Source: Desulfuromonadaceae bacterium (GTDB taxonomy: Bacteria > Desulfobacterota > Desulfuromonadia > Desulfuromonadales > Syntrophotaleaceae). From it: a DNA stretch of 12,729 nucleotides. Where the stretch lies: assembly GCA_021107335.1 (NCBI GenBank), contig JAIOSZ010000192.1, positions 1-12,729 on the forward strand, in the 5' to 3' direction. A program made the position numbers and the translations under genes. Position 1 is the first letter of the stretch, and each line of letters starts with the position of its first letter. This document shows, piece by piece, positions 1 to 5,794 of the stretch. The notes beneath the pieces are model-generated. The model was not told the origin of the DNA. It made no database searches and was given only the letters and a program-made list of their open reading frames with translations.

Positions 1-782
1 AACGACGACTCTTCCAGAAGGTCGTGGACCCGTTGTGTTGAGGCGGCCCCGAGCTGTGTATGGTGCACAATGCGCGGACCGGCAGCCTGGTCGCCCTTGA
101 GGGTGGTGTCGAGGAGTTGGGCAATGTGGTTGAGGGTTGGATTGGCCAGCACTGGCGAGAAGTCGAAGCCGGGTACGACCTTGAAGGGCATTCTAGAGAA
201 GGCCTGTTGCAGGTAGCTCATGGTTTCTTGCCGTTTATTCGACAATATTTTATTGATCAACACCATCCGCAAATCAGCTTTTTCCTGCTGAAGCAGGGCC
301 ATATTAAGATGGACATTGTCAATCACTCGGCCGATGCCGGCATCGGTCACCATCAGAATCGGGGCGTCAAGCAATCGAGCAATGCGGGCATTGTTCAGGC
401 CGGCCACTGAACCGACGCCACTATGACCGGCTCCTTCAATGATCAGTAGGTCGCAGCGTTGCTCAAGTTCGTGGGCTGCTTCCAGCATTTGAGCTTCGAG
501 GTCGTCGGCCAAGATCTTTTGATCGAGAATCTGGCGGGTCGAGTCGGGTTGTAAAACCACCGGCGACATATAGTCGAGGTCTTCTTCCAGACCGTAGATT
601 CGGGCCAACAAGGCGGCGTCCTGATCGACCCAGCGGCCCCTGAAACGTGTTGGTTTCGGTCCTAAAGGTTTCATGAAGCCAACCCGGCGATATTTTTTGC
701 GGGCCATATGCAGCAGGGCGATACTGGTGGTAGTTTTGCCACATTGCTGACCTGTAGCGGCAATAAAGATTTTTTTGCACAC
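1..782 (-). CDS. P-loop dethiobiotin-synthetase-like ATPase with start of a DRTGG-like domain (3' part outside window)
   Basis: The visible 260 residues resemble the dethiobiotin synthetase/CobB-type P-loop fold found at the N terminus of some phosphotransacetylases and in proteins often annotated as cobyrinic acid a,c-diamide synthase. A Walker A loop, ATGQQCGKTTT, lies at residues 9-19. RVGFMKPLG (33-41) is the usual following strand. EGAGH at 116-120 matches the conserved EGAG motif of the fold, followed by PILMVTDAGIG (141-151). The tail from about residue 237, with QLGAAS, looks like the start of a DRTGG domain, which the window edge cuts. I chose the GTG at 780-782 because GGAAGG sits about 7 nt upstream and no in-frame ATG precedes it; a longer ATG frame from 801 is a shadow. 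The exact reaction is unknown; these proteins are ATP-binding and possibly regulatory. It is divergent from the ECF operon. Confidence 0.8.
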   Translation of the reverse strand, partial: MCKKIFIAATGQQCGKTTTSIALLHMARKKYRRVGFMKPLGPKPTRFRGRWVDQDAALLARIYGLEEDLDYMSPVVLQPDSTRQILDQKILADDLEAQMLEAAHELEQRCDLLIIEGAGHSGVGSVAGLNNARIARLLDAPILMVTDAGIGRVIDNVHLNMALLQQEKADLRMVLINKILSNKRQETMSYLQQAFSRMPFKVVPGFDFSPVLANPTLNHIAQLLDTTLKGDQAAGPRIVHHTQLGAASTQRVHDLLEESS

Positions 783-827
783 GGCGTTGCCTTCCGAGCA
801 TAAACGTTCAGTTTGTGATTTTGGACC

Positions 828-855
828 ATTATATAGCCAAGCGCGGTCATTTCAA
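828..855 (-). promoter_or_regulatory. Sigma70-type promoter for the divergent P-loop gene
   Basis: On the minus strand TTGAAA (850-855) and a perfect TATAAT (828-833) are separated by 16 bp. Transcription would begin near 821 and leave about 40 nt before the GTG start at 782. The boxes match consensus at 5/6 and 6/6; the spacer is 1 bp short of optimal. Between this element and 960 I see no gene and no convincing structure. Confidence 0.55.
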
Positions 856-965
856 AGACCTGTTAACGAACCTCAAAAAATGAGTGGTTGTGGGCCTGAT
901 ACCAAGCAATTAAAAAAATCGTCCTACCCCTGTTTTAATCCTCCTTATGCGCCTGGCGTAAACAT

Positions 966-994
966 TTGACTCAGCGAAACAAATTCGCTATATT
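966..994 (+). promoter_or_regulatory. Sigma70-type promoter of the ECF transporter operon
   Basis: TTGACT (966-971) and TATATT (989-994), each one base from consensus, are separated by exactly 17 bp. A start near 1000-1002 would give a leader of about 113 nt before the first gene at 1114. The distance to the divergent promoter at 828-855 is large enough for independent control. Confidence 0.65.
973..989 (+). promoter_or_regulatory. Inverted repeat filling the -35/-10 spacer (putative operator)
   Basis: AGCGAA (973-978) and TTCGCT (984-989) are perfect reverse complements around a 5-nt centre. They occupy the space between the -35 and -10 boxes of the ECF operon promoter. A protein bound here would block RNA polymerase, so a repressor site is the natural reading. 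The regulator is unknown and none is encoded next door. The repeat is short, so coincidence is possible. Confidence 0.4.
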
Positions 995-1000
995 CCCTTG

Positions 1001-1113
1001 GTCATAACGAGGTTTGTTTTTGCTGAGAGCTATGCAAACGGCTTAGCAATGCTCTTGCGGAATAATCCGGCAACGAGGGAATGTTTGTCGGCTAGAACGG
1101 ATATGATCGGATC
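1001..1113 (+). promoter_or_regulatory. Structured 5' leader of the ECF operon (candidate attenuator or riboswitch, class unknown)
   Basis: Several helices can form. Helix A pairs 1020-1027 with 1042-1049 (TTGCTGAG/CTTAGCAA, one G-U). Helix B pairs 1025-1030 with 1051-1056 (GAGAGC/GCTCTT) and excludes helix A. Helix C pairs 1056-1061 with 1066-1072 (6 bp, one bulge, ATAA loop). Helix D pairs 1067-1073 with 1085-1091 (CCGGCAA/TTGTCGG) and excludes helix C. A small palindrome at 1103-1115 (ATGATC G GATCAT) covers the start codon of the first gene, which has only a weak ribosome-binding site. Competing helices ahead of a transporter operon are typical of regulated leaders. I could not match it to a known riboswitch class with confidence; helix formation is inferred by eye. 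Confidence 0.4.
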
Positions 1114-2475
1114 ATGGGTGTAATTTTACGATTGAAAAAGTTTTCCTTCACTTACCCAGAGGTGAAGACGCCCGTTTTGCAGGATCTCGATCTGGAGATT
1201 GAAGCCGGTCGCTGCTACTGCCTGACCGGACCGACCGGCTCGGGTAAGACGACTTTGGCTTTGGCCCTTAAAGGGTTGCTGTGTGCCGGCAAACATGAGG
1301 GCGAGATTTATATGCCTTCCGTCACGGATTCGACTCCCATGGCCGTCGGTATGGTGCTGCAAGACCCCGAGGTGCAATTACTCACCAGTTCGGTGGGGGC
1401 GGAGGTGGCTTTTGGCCTGGAAAACCTTTGTGTTGATCCGGCTGATATGCCAGAGCGGGTGGTCTCTGCCCTGCAGGCTGTCGGGCTTGAAAAGCCGCTT
1501 GATTATCCGGTGGACAAGCTTTCCATGGGCCAGAAGTATCGGTTGCTGATCGCCGCGCTGTTGGTCATGAAACCGTTGCTGCTGATTCTTGATGAGCCTG
1601 GCGCCCAACTTGACCCCGAAGGCCTTGAGCTGCTGCGCGAGTGCCTGAGGCGACTTAAACAGGACGGGGTGTCGATCATCCTGTGTGAACACCGCCCTGA
1701 CTCGTTGTTGAGCGAGATTGATACTTTCTTGCAGCTCGATGGCAGTGGGCGATTAGCTGAGGGACGTTACCAGGGCGAGAAGTTCGCTCCCTCGTCACCA
1801 CCTTTCTCTGCGATTACTGAAAAGGAAACGGTACTGCGGGTGCAGGACCTGTCTTTTATTGGAGTTGGTGATCAACCGGTTTGGTCACAGGTCGCCTTTA
1901 CCGTTGACCGGGGGCGGCGTTTTTCGGTTACCGGCATGAATGGCACTGGTAAGACCACCTTGCTGCGTTGTTTGGCCGGCTTTCTCAGTCCTCAGCAGGG
2001 CGAGATAGAGATTCTTGGCGGCGCTCCCGATGCCTACCGTCTACGGGGCCGCCTCGGTTGCCTGTTTCAGAATCCGCAAAAACAAATCTTTGAAAACACC
2101 GTTGGCGAGGAGATCGCTTTTCCTCTGAAGCGTTTCGGACTTTTAAATGGGACCGTTGAAGAACGGGTCGCTGAGGCTCTGGCCGCCTGCGGAATCAGCC
2201 ATCTCATAGAACAGTCACCTCACAAACTCAGTTACGGTCAGAAACATCTGGTGGCCCTAGCTTCGGTGCTGGCCCCCCGCCCAGAATTACTGTTGCTCGA
2301 TGACCCTTTAGCGGGACTCGACGACGACCACAGCAGGGCGGTGATGGAGTTGCTGGTCCATTACAATGTGCAGCACGGCACGACCATGCTCTGGACCTTC
2401 CATGACCCCGATGCTTGGCCAGGTTGGGCTGATCAGGTGCTGCATCTCGAGGGAGGGCGCCTTGCACCTAGGTAA
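1114..2475 (+). CDS. Energy-coupling factor transporter ATPase, two fused ATP-binding domains
   Basis: This 453-residue cytoplasmic protein carries two ABC ATPase domains in one chain, as in YkoD-type ECF transporters, and would power import through the EcfT and S-type proteins encoded next. Domain 1: Walker A GPTGSGKTT (39-47), Q-loop around Q83 (VLQDPEVQL), signature LSMGQK (136-141), Walker B LLILDEP (156-162), switch His193. Domain 2: Walker A GMNGTGKTT (274-282), Q-loop FQNPQKQIF (318-326), signature LSYGQK (372-377), Walker B LLLLDDP (392-398), switch His430. In domain 2 the catalytic Glu after Walker B is Asp397, so the two hydrolysis sites may be unequal. The ATG at 1114 is the only start between an upstream in-frame stop and the first beta strand; its Shine-Dalgarno is poor. 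The 3' end overlaps the next gene by 14 nt. Confidence 0.92.
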   Translation: MGVILRLKKFSFTYPEVKTPVLQDLDLEIEAGRCYCLTGPTGSGKTTLALALKGLLCAGKHEGEIYMPSVTDSTPMAVGMVLQDPEVQLLTSSVGAEVAFGLENLCVDPADMPERVVSALQAVGLEKPLDYPVDKLSMGQKYRLLIAALLVMKPLLLILDEPGAQLDPEGLELLRECLRRLKQDGVSIILCEHRPDSLLSEIDTFLQLDGSGRLAEGRYQGEKFAPSSPPFSAITEKETVLRVQDLSFIGVGDQPVWSQVAFTVDRGRRFSVTGMNGTGKTTLLRCLAGFLSPQQGEIEILGGAPDAYRLRGRLGCLFQNPQKQIFENTVGEEIAFPLKRFGLLNGTVEERVAEALAACGISHLIEQSPHKLSYGQKHLVALASVLAPRPELLLLDDPLAGLDDDHSRAVMELLVHYNVQHGTTMLWTFHDPDAWPGWADQVLHLEGGRLAPR

Positions 2476-3154
2476 ACTCTTTTCGATGCGAAAAGTCTCT
2501 TTGGCGGCGGTGTCCCTGGAGACTCCGGTTCCGGCCGGTGACGCAAAGTGGGTTGGCTTGCGGATGTTGCTGGCCTTGACACTTTCCTGTCTGGCCTTTA
2601 CCGCCCCCAGCGTTCCTTTTCTGCTGGCGCTGACAGTCGTCAATCTGGCGTTGCTCTGGTATTTGGGAAATGGTCAGATATCCCTACGCCGGGAACTTAA
2701 AGCTTTCGTCTGGCAGACCCTGGTTATTTTGGTGCTCTATCTGATTCGATTTCAGGATTTGGGCGGTCTTTGGGGCGGGTTCAAGATTTCATGGCAGCTG
2801 TTTCTGGCTTTGCTGCCGAGTATGGTTTTTGTTCGCAGTACCTCTCAAACTCGTATTGTTCAGGCCCTTAATCGGATCATGCCCTGCCGCATGGCTTTTG
2901 TACTTAGTACCTGCCTTAAGTTTGCGCCTCAGCTGTTGGCGGAGGTTCGCAGCATTTACGAAGGGCAGGTATTGCGCGGAGCACGCATTCTTCCGCGGGA
3001 TCTGGTGAAACCCTGGCACTGGTTAGATCTGCTGCATTGCGTGGTGGTGCCGGCGGTGGTGCAATGTATGGCGCTGGCCGGAAATATCGCCTTGGCTGCG
3101 AGAGCTCGTGATTTTGGCAGCCAGCCCAAGCGTACTTGCTGGCCTGGTCTATAG
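2462..3154 (+). CDS. ecfT: ECF transporter transmembrane coupling protein (T component)
   Basis: EcfT proteins sit in the inner membrane and transmit ATPase motion to the substrate-binding S component. The 230-residue product has an N-terminal hydrophobic block (about residues 33-68), further hydrophobic segments at about 82-97 and 112-125, and a C-terminal cytoplasmic-helix region. There, LRG (171-173) and ARA within LAARARDFG (211-219) correspond to the two Ala/x-Arg-x coupling motifs that dock into the ATPases. I place the start at TTG 2462: GGAGGG lies just upstream, and the resulting overlap with the ATPase gene suggests translational coupling. Alternatives are ATG 2486, which lacks a ribosome-binding site, or ATG 2366, which would bury 110 nt in the ATPase gene. 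The arrangement ATPase-T-S matches dedicated (group I) ECF transporters. Confidence 0.85.
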   Translation: MHLGKLFSMRKVSLAAVSLETPVPAGDAKWVGLRMLLALTLSCLAFTAPSVPFLLALTVVNLALLWYLGNGQISLRRELKAFVWQTLVILVLYLIRFQDLGGLWGGFKISWQLFLALLPSMVFVRSTSQTRIVQALNRIMPCRMAFVLSTCLKFAPQLLAEVRSIYEGQVLRGARILPRDLVKPWHWLDLLHCVVVPAVVQCMALAGNIALAARARDFGSQPKRTCWPGL

Positions 3155-3211
3155 AATGGTTCTGAAAGGTAGGCCAAATGAGCCACTGTTGCTCAGGAGA
3201 GAAATGCGATT

Positions 3212-3763
3212 ATGAATCCAGTTGCTGAACCTGCGGGCGGGCTCTTTCGTCTGTCCTTAAAAGATGCTTTATTTATTGGTTTTTGTGCAGTTTTTGCGGT
3301 GCTGGCCAGAATGATGCTTCGGCTTCACCTGCATATATCCGGTCATGCCATGCTGGTGACCGCCTTCTTTTTGTTATTGGCACGGGGCAGCGTCCGTTAC
3401 CGTTTCGCCGCCAGTTTTGCCGGCCTGCTGGCCGGAAGCGCCTCAATCTTTTTGGGATTCGCTAAGAGCGGCCCCTTCATGCTGGTCAAGTATCTCGCTG
3501 TGGCCCTGGTTATCGACCTGGCCGGTTTGCTGATGCCGAATCTGTTTCGCAACTATTTTTGGTGCGCCTTGGTCGGCGGTCTTGCCGGCGGGACCAAGTT
3601 TTTTACCGCATACAGCGTGAATTACATGGTCGGTATGGATCCAACGGTTAATTTTCAGGCGTCACTGTTCGAAGCGGCTGGCGCTATTTTGTTCGGGGTG
3701 CTTGGTGGTCTGTTGGTCCCCGTGGTTCTTCGTCGTTTGCATGCCTACGGCGTAATTTCGTAA
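3212..3763 (+). CDS. Six-helix membrane protein, probable ECF S component (substrate unknown)
   Basis: The 183-residue protein is almost all membrane. Hydrophobic segments lie at about 16-36, 44-58, 64-82, 90-110, 115-135 and 152-174, the size and six-helix topology of ECF substrate-binding S components. It directly follows the ATPase and EcfT genes, the place where the dedicated S component is expected. HISGHAM (41-47), the Gly-rich GGLAGGTKFF (122-131) and GLLAGSASIFLGF (71-83) are candidate ligand-lining segments, but no signature tells me the substrate, and it does not visibly resemble the YkoE sequence. AGGAGA at 3195-3200 precedes the ATG by 11 nt. An ATG at 3204 opens only a 4-codon frame. 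The S-component role is inferred from topology and context. Confidence 0.7.
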   Translation: MNPVAEPAGGLFRLSLKDALFIGFCAVFAVLARMMLRLHLHISGHAMLVTAFFLLLARGSVRYRFAASFAGLLAGSASIFLGFAKSGPFMLVKYLAVALVIDLAGLLMPNLFRNYFWCALVGGLAGGTKFFTAYSVNYMVGMDPTVNFQASLFEAAGAILFGVLGGLLVPVVLRRLHAYGVIS

Positions 3764-3767
3764 GGAG

Positions 3768-3783
3768 CGGCACTTGAGTGCCG
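3768..3783 (+). promoter_or_regulatory. Intercistronic hairpin
   Basis: CGGCAC (3768-3773) and GTGCCG (3778-3783) form a perfect 6-bp stem with a TTGA loop, three bases after the preceding stop and 6 nt before the ribosome-binding site of the next gene. There is no U-run, so it is not an intrinsic terminator. It could protect or separate the upstream transcript or tune translation of the next gene. Confidence 0.45.
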
Positions 3784-3799
3784 TCATCAAGGTGACACG

Positions 3800-4540
3800 A
3801 TGAACGTACTAATTTGTATCGACGACACGGATAATCTCGAATCCAGGGGCACCGGAGAACTGGCCACGATTATGGCTAAAGAAATCGAACGACGTTCCTG
3901 GGGGCGTTGTGACTTTGTTACCCGCCATCAACTGCTGATTCATCCTGACGTGCCCTATACCTCCCATAACAGTTCTATGTGTTTTGCTGCAGATCTCGAT
4001 CTGGCTAATCTCGATGCAGTGATCGCCTATGCCAGCGATTTTTTGCGTGATGAGAGTGCTGTCGGTTCTGATCCGGGGTTGTGTGTATCGGTAATCGACC
4101 AGTTGGCCGACCCCGAAGCTATCATTGCTTATGGTCGTTTGGCTAAAAAAGAGGTGCTGAACAAAAAGATGGCCTATGATTTGGCGGCCCAGCTCGATGT
4201 GCATCTTTCCGAGCATGGTGGCACCGGTCAGGGAGTGGTCGGGGCGCTGGCCGGTATCGGTCTGCGCTTAAGCGGTAATGACGGAAGAATGAAGGGTTGG
4301 CTGCGGATTGAGACCAAAAACGGTCTGGCCAGCGTTGGCGATATCACGGCCCAGGCCCCCCTAGGTGGTGTGCGCACCATGACAGGGGAGTTGTTGGCGG
4401 CGACGGAAATAGTCGAAGTGGACAATAAACCCAAGGCGGTGTTGCTCGATGGCCAGATCTATCTGATGGTATCGCCAATTGACAATGGTGACGGGGTGCA
4501 CTGGCGGACTACGCCCCGCAGTCAACTTAAAAAGTTTTGA
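3800..4540 (+). CDS. Short TiaS-like protein (kinase/ferredoxin-like half only), function unknown
   Basis: The start ICIDDTDNLESRGTGELA carries the DDTD signature (residues 8-11) of archaeal TiaS, the enzyme that makes agmatidine in tRNA-Ile2. LLIHPDVPYTSHNSSM (45-60) and HGGTGQGVVGALAGIG (139-154) also correspond to conserved TiaS stretches. At 246 residues it is much shorter than TiaS (roughly 420) and has no cysteine-rich zinc ribbon; the C-terminal OB-fold part also seems absent. It should therefore contain only the catalytic kinase-like and ferredoxin-like parts and is unlikely to bind tRNA the same way. Bacteria normally use TilS and lysidine for this tRNA, so a different substrate is likely, perhaps the compound imported by the preceding transporter. 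AAGGTGA at 3789-3795 gives a well-spaced ribosome-binding site. Homology is clear by motif; function is unknown. Confidence 0.75.
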   Translation: MNVLICIDDTDNLESRGTGELATIMAKEIERRSWGRCDFVTRHQLLIHPDVPYTSHNSSMCFAADLDLANLDAVIAYASDFLRDESAVGSDPGLCVSVIDQLADPEAIIAYGRLAKKEVLNKKMAYDLAAQLDVHLSEHGGTGQGVVGALAGIGLRLSGNDGRMKGWLRIETKNGLASVGDITAQAPLGGVRTMTGELLAATEIVEVDNKPKAVLLDGQIYLMVSPIDNGDGVHWRTTPRSQLKKF

Positions 4541-4552
4541 TGGCTTAGCCAT
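4538..4552 (+). repeat. Short palindromic motif after stop codon (copy 1 of TGATGGYTTAGCCAT)
   Basis: TGATGGCTTAGCCAT begins with the stop codon of the TiaS-like gene and can fold as ATGGC-TTA-GCCAT. A second copy with one mismatch, on the other strand at 11366-11380, also begins with a stop codon (the RND adaptor gene). There is no U-run. Function unknown; possibly chance. Confidence 0.3.
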
Positions 4553-4598
4553 TCTATGAGTTTTTGCGAATGCATCAAGTTTTGAAAGGAGTTTCTCT

Positions 4599-4802
4599 AT
4601 GTGGCTGAAGGATTCTCAAGGTAAGAAGGCATTTCGCCACGGTCATGTTGCTTTCAACCAAGCTAGCCAGGCCGCGCAGGTCTGTGGCAGTTTTCGCCCG
4701 GACGTGGAAGAAGAGTGGGTGGCCGATGAAGAGCGCTCCTGTTACAACTGCCGATTGCGGCGCTGGACCGCAGAGTCTTTTGTCTGTCTGTCGCCGGCCT
4801 GA
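4599..4802 (+). CDS. Small four-cysteine protein, hypothetical
   Basis: A 67-residue soluble protein with a near-perfect ribosome-binding site (AAAGGAG at 4585-4591, 7 nt before ATG), which strongly supports it as real despite its size. It has four cysteines: Cys29 and a C-terminal cluster, RSCYNCRLRRWTAESFVC, with Cys48, Cys51 and Cys63. The CxxC plus outlying cysteines could hold zinc or an iron-sulfur cluster. The centre is acidic (DVEEEWVADEE, 35-45) and the Cys cluster is flanked by Arg. I do not recognise the family. It lies 58 nt after the TiaS-like gene and 31 nt before the next gene, so it is probably transcribed with the transporter operon. Confidence 0.7.
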   Translation: MWLKDSQGKKAFRHGHVAFNQASQAAQVCGSFRPDVEEEWVADEERSCYNCRLRRWTAESFVCLSPA

Positions 4803-4833
4803 TCGGGATTGAAACTGTCGAAAGGGTGGAACC

Positions 4834-5661
4834 ATGCGTTTTGCTGGAATCTTTATTATTTCCCTGTTGTTATTTGCGCCTGGAGTTTCGTCTGCTGCCG
4901 AGTGGGTACAGGAGACTCCAGGACAAAGAGCCTATTACGATAGTCGTGGGCAGCTCGAGCGGCTAGAGATCGATGCCGATCGCGATGGCTGTTTTGAAAC
5001 GGAAGAACATTATCGCAAGCAACGCCGGGTTCAACGGCGTGAGGACCTCGATGGGGACGGCCAGTGGGAACGTGAGTATCGCTGGCATAAAGACGGTTCG
5101 GCGGAGTTGACCGAGCAGGGGCGCAAAGGGAAGCTGCAAAAGACTTTTTATGGCGTTGACGGCGCTGTAACAAGAATCGAGAAGGATAGCGACCGGGATG
5201 GTACGTTCGAGTCCAAATGGGAATATAACGCCGGCGTGCTACAGCGGGTGACCAAACCTCGGGGAATGTGGCACTACAATAAAAAAGGTAAGTTACGTCG
5301 GGCTGAACTGGATGAAGACCGGAACGGTCGGACCGAAAGAGTCGAATACTATCAGGGTGTAAATCGTTTGGCTAAAGTCGAGGAACTGGCGGCTAACGGC
5401 AAGGTGCGAAGCACTTGGTACTATGATTCCAACGGCAAACCACAGCGGGCCGAAGAGGATACGGACGGTGACGGTCGTCTCGATTGTCAACGCCGCTACC
5501 ATGCCAACGGCACCATGGAACAGACTACCGATGCCGATGAGAATGGCGTACCGGAGATTCGTGAACTATTCAATGCCTCCGGTACTTTGATCAGCCGAGA
5601 AGAAGATCTCGATGGTGACGGCGTTTACGATTTGCGCACCGGAAAGCTCGCTAAACACTGA
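4834..5661 (+). CDS. Secreted repeat protein with seven DxDxDG calcium-binding-like motifs
   Basis: The 275-residue product starts with a typical signal peptide (hydrophobic core at about 5-17, likely cleavage near SSA-A at 20-22), so it should be periplasmic or outer-membrane associated. It has no lipobox cysteine. The rest consists of units of about 24 residues with the pattern aromatic-x-x-D/N-G-x-L-x-R-x-E-x-D-x-D-x-D-G-x-x-E. The acidic loops are at 47-52 DADRDG, 71-76 DLDGDG, 118-123 DSDRDG, 160-165 DEDRNG, 209-214 DTDGDG, 233-238 DADENG and 258-263 DLDGDG. They look like EF-hand or dockerin-type calcium loops, interleaved with YD/MORN-like strands. AAAGGGTGG precedes the ATG. I know no named family for it; calcium binding and a structural or adhesive role are inferred. 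It is the last gene before a 133-nt gap. Confidence 0.8.
   Translation: MRFAGIFIISLLLFAPGVSSAAEWVQETPGQRAYYDSRGQLERLEIDADRDGCFETEEHYRKQRRVQRREDLDGDGQWEREYRWHKDGSAELTEQGRKGKLQKTFYGVDGAVTRIEKDSDRDGTFESKWEYNAGVLQRVTKPRGMWHYNKKGKLRRAELDEDRNGRTERVEYYQGVNRLAKVEELAANGKVRSTWYYDSNGKPQRAEEDTDGDGRLDCQRRYHANGTMEQTTDADENGVPEIRELFNASGTLISREEDLDGDGVYDLRTGKLAKH
4933..5628 (+). repeat. About ten degenerate 72-bp units encoding 24-residue repeats
   Basis: DxDxDG motifs recur at residues 47, 71, 118, 160, 209, 233 and 258 of the secreted protein, that is, at roughly one or two times 24 residues. Units that should fall near residues 94, 141 and 185 keep the flanking pattern (for example HKDGSAELTE, YNAGVLQRV, YQGVNRLAK) but have lost the acidic loop. 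The units are diverged at DNA level, so this is an old duplication. Confidence 0.65.
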
Positions 5662-5794
5662 ACCTGATGGTGTTGTGAAAAAATCGCCCTACAGCGTTGC
5701 AGCACTGTTTCAAGACTTCGACATACTAATATGCGTTTAATTATTTCCTGAATTTTAATGCGAAAACACAACCTTTGTGGAGGAGAAGCGATAA
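5662..5794 (+). other. Intergenic gap before exbB, AT-rich
   Basis: I see no convincing intrinsic terminator for the upstream genes and no good promoter. A weak arrangement, TTGCAG (5697-5702) and CATACT (5722-5727) with a 19-bp spacer, is the best candidate. A small hairpin, CACAA-CCT-TTGTG (5767-5779), ends at the first base of the exbB ribosome-binding site GGAGGAG (5779-5785) and could influence its translation. No clear Fur-type site is visible. Confidence 0.3.

Noticed and set aside
463..801. Minus-strand 112-residue open frame beginning with ATG.
   Set aside because: It is offset from the frame carrying the P-loop and EGAG motifs, which runs uninterrupted from GTG 782 to the window edge.
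775..969. Plus-strand 64-residue open frame in the divergent control region.
   Set aside because: No ribosome-binding site, overlaps the divergent promoter and the 5' end of the minus-strand gene, and has no motif.
1003..1080. Two AACGAGG copies reminiscent of mini-ykkC (guanidine-II) ACGR loops.
   Set aside because: Neither copy is flanked by complementary stem arms, so the two small hairpins of that class cannot form.
1007..1083. Partial resemblance of the ECF leader to a TPP riboswitch: GCTGAGA (1022-1028), GTTTG/CAAAC pairing around it (1012-1016/1035-1039), and GGAATAATCC...GAGGGAATG downstream.
   Set aside because: The highly conserved pyrophosphate-side core (AUAAUGCCAGCGUAGGGA) and the GGGGUGC/ACCC helix are not present. 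A covariance search with Rfam RF00059 would settle it; a significant hit would point to thiamine or HMP import.
5697..5732. Possible promoter for exbB-exbD-tonB.
   Set aside because: Boxes match consensus poorly with a 19-21 bp spacer; kept only as a remark in the gap entry.
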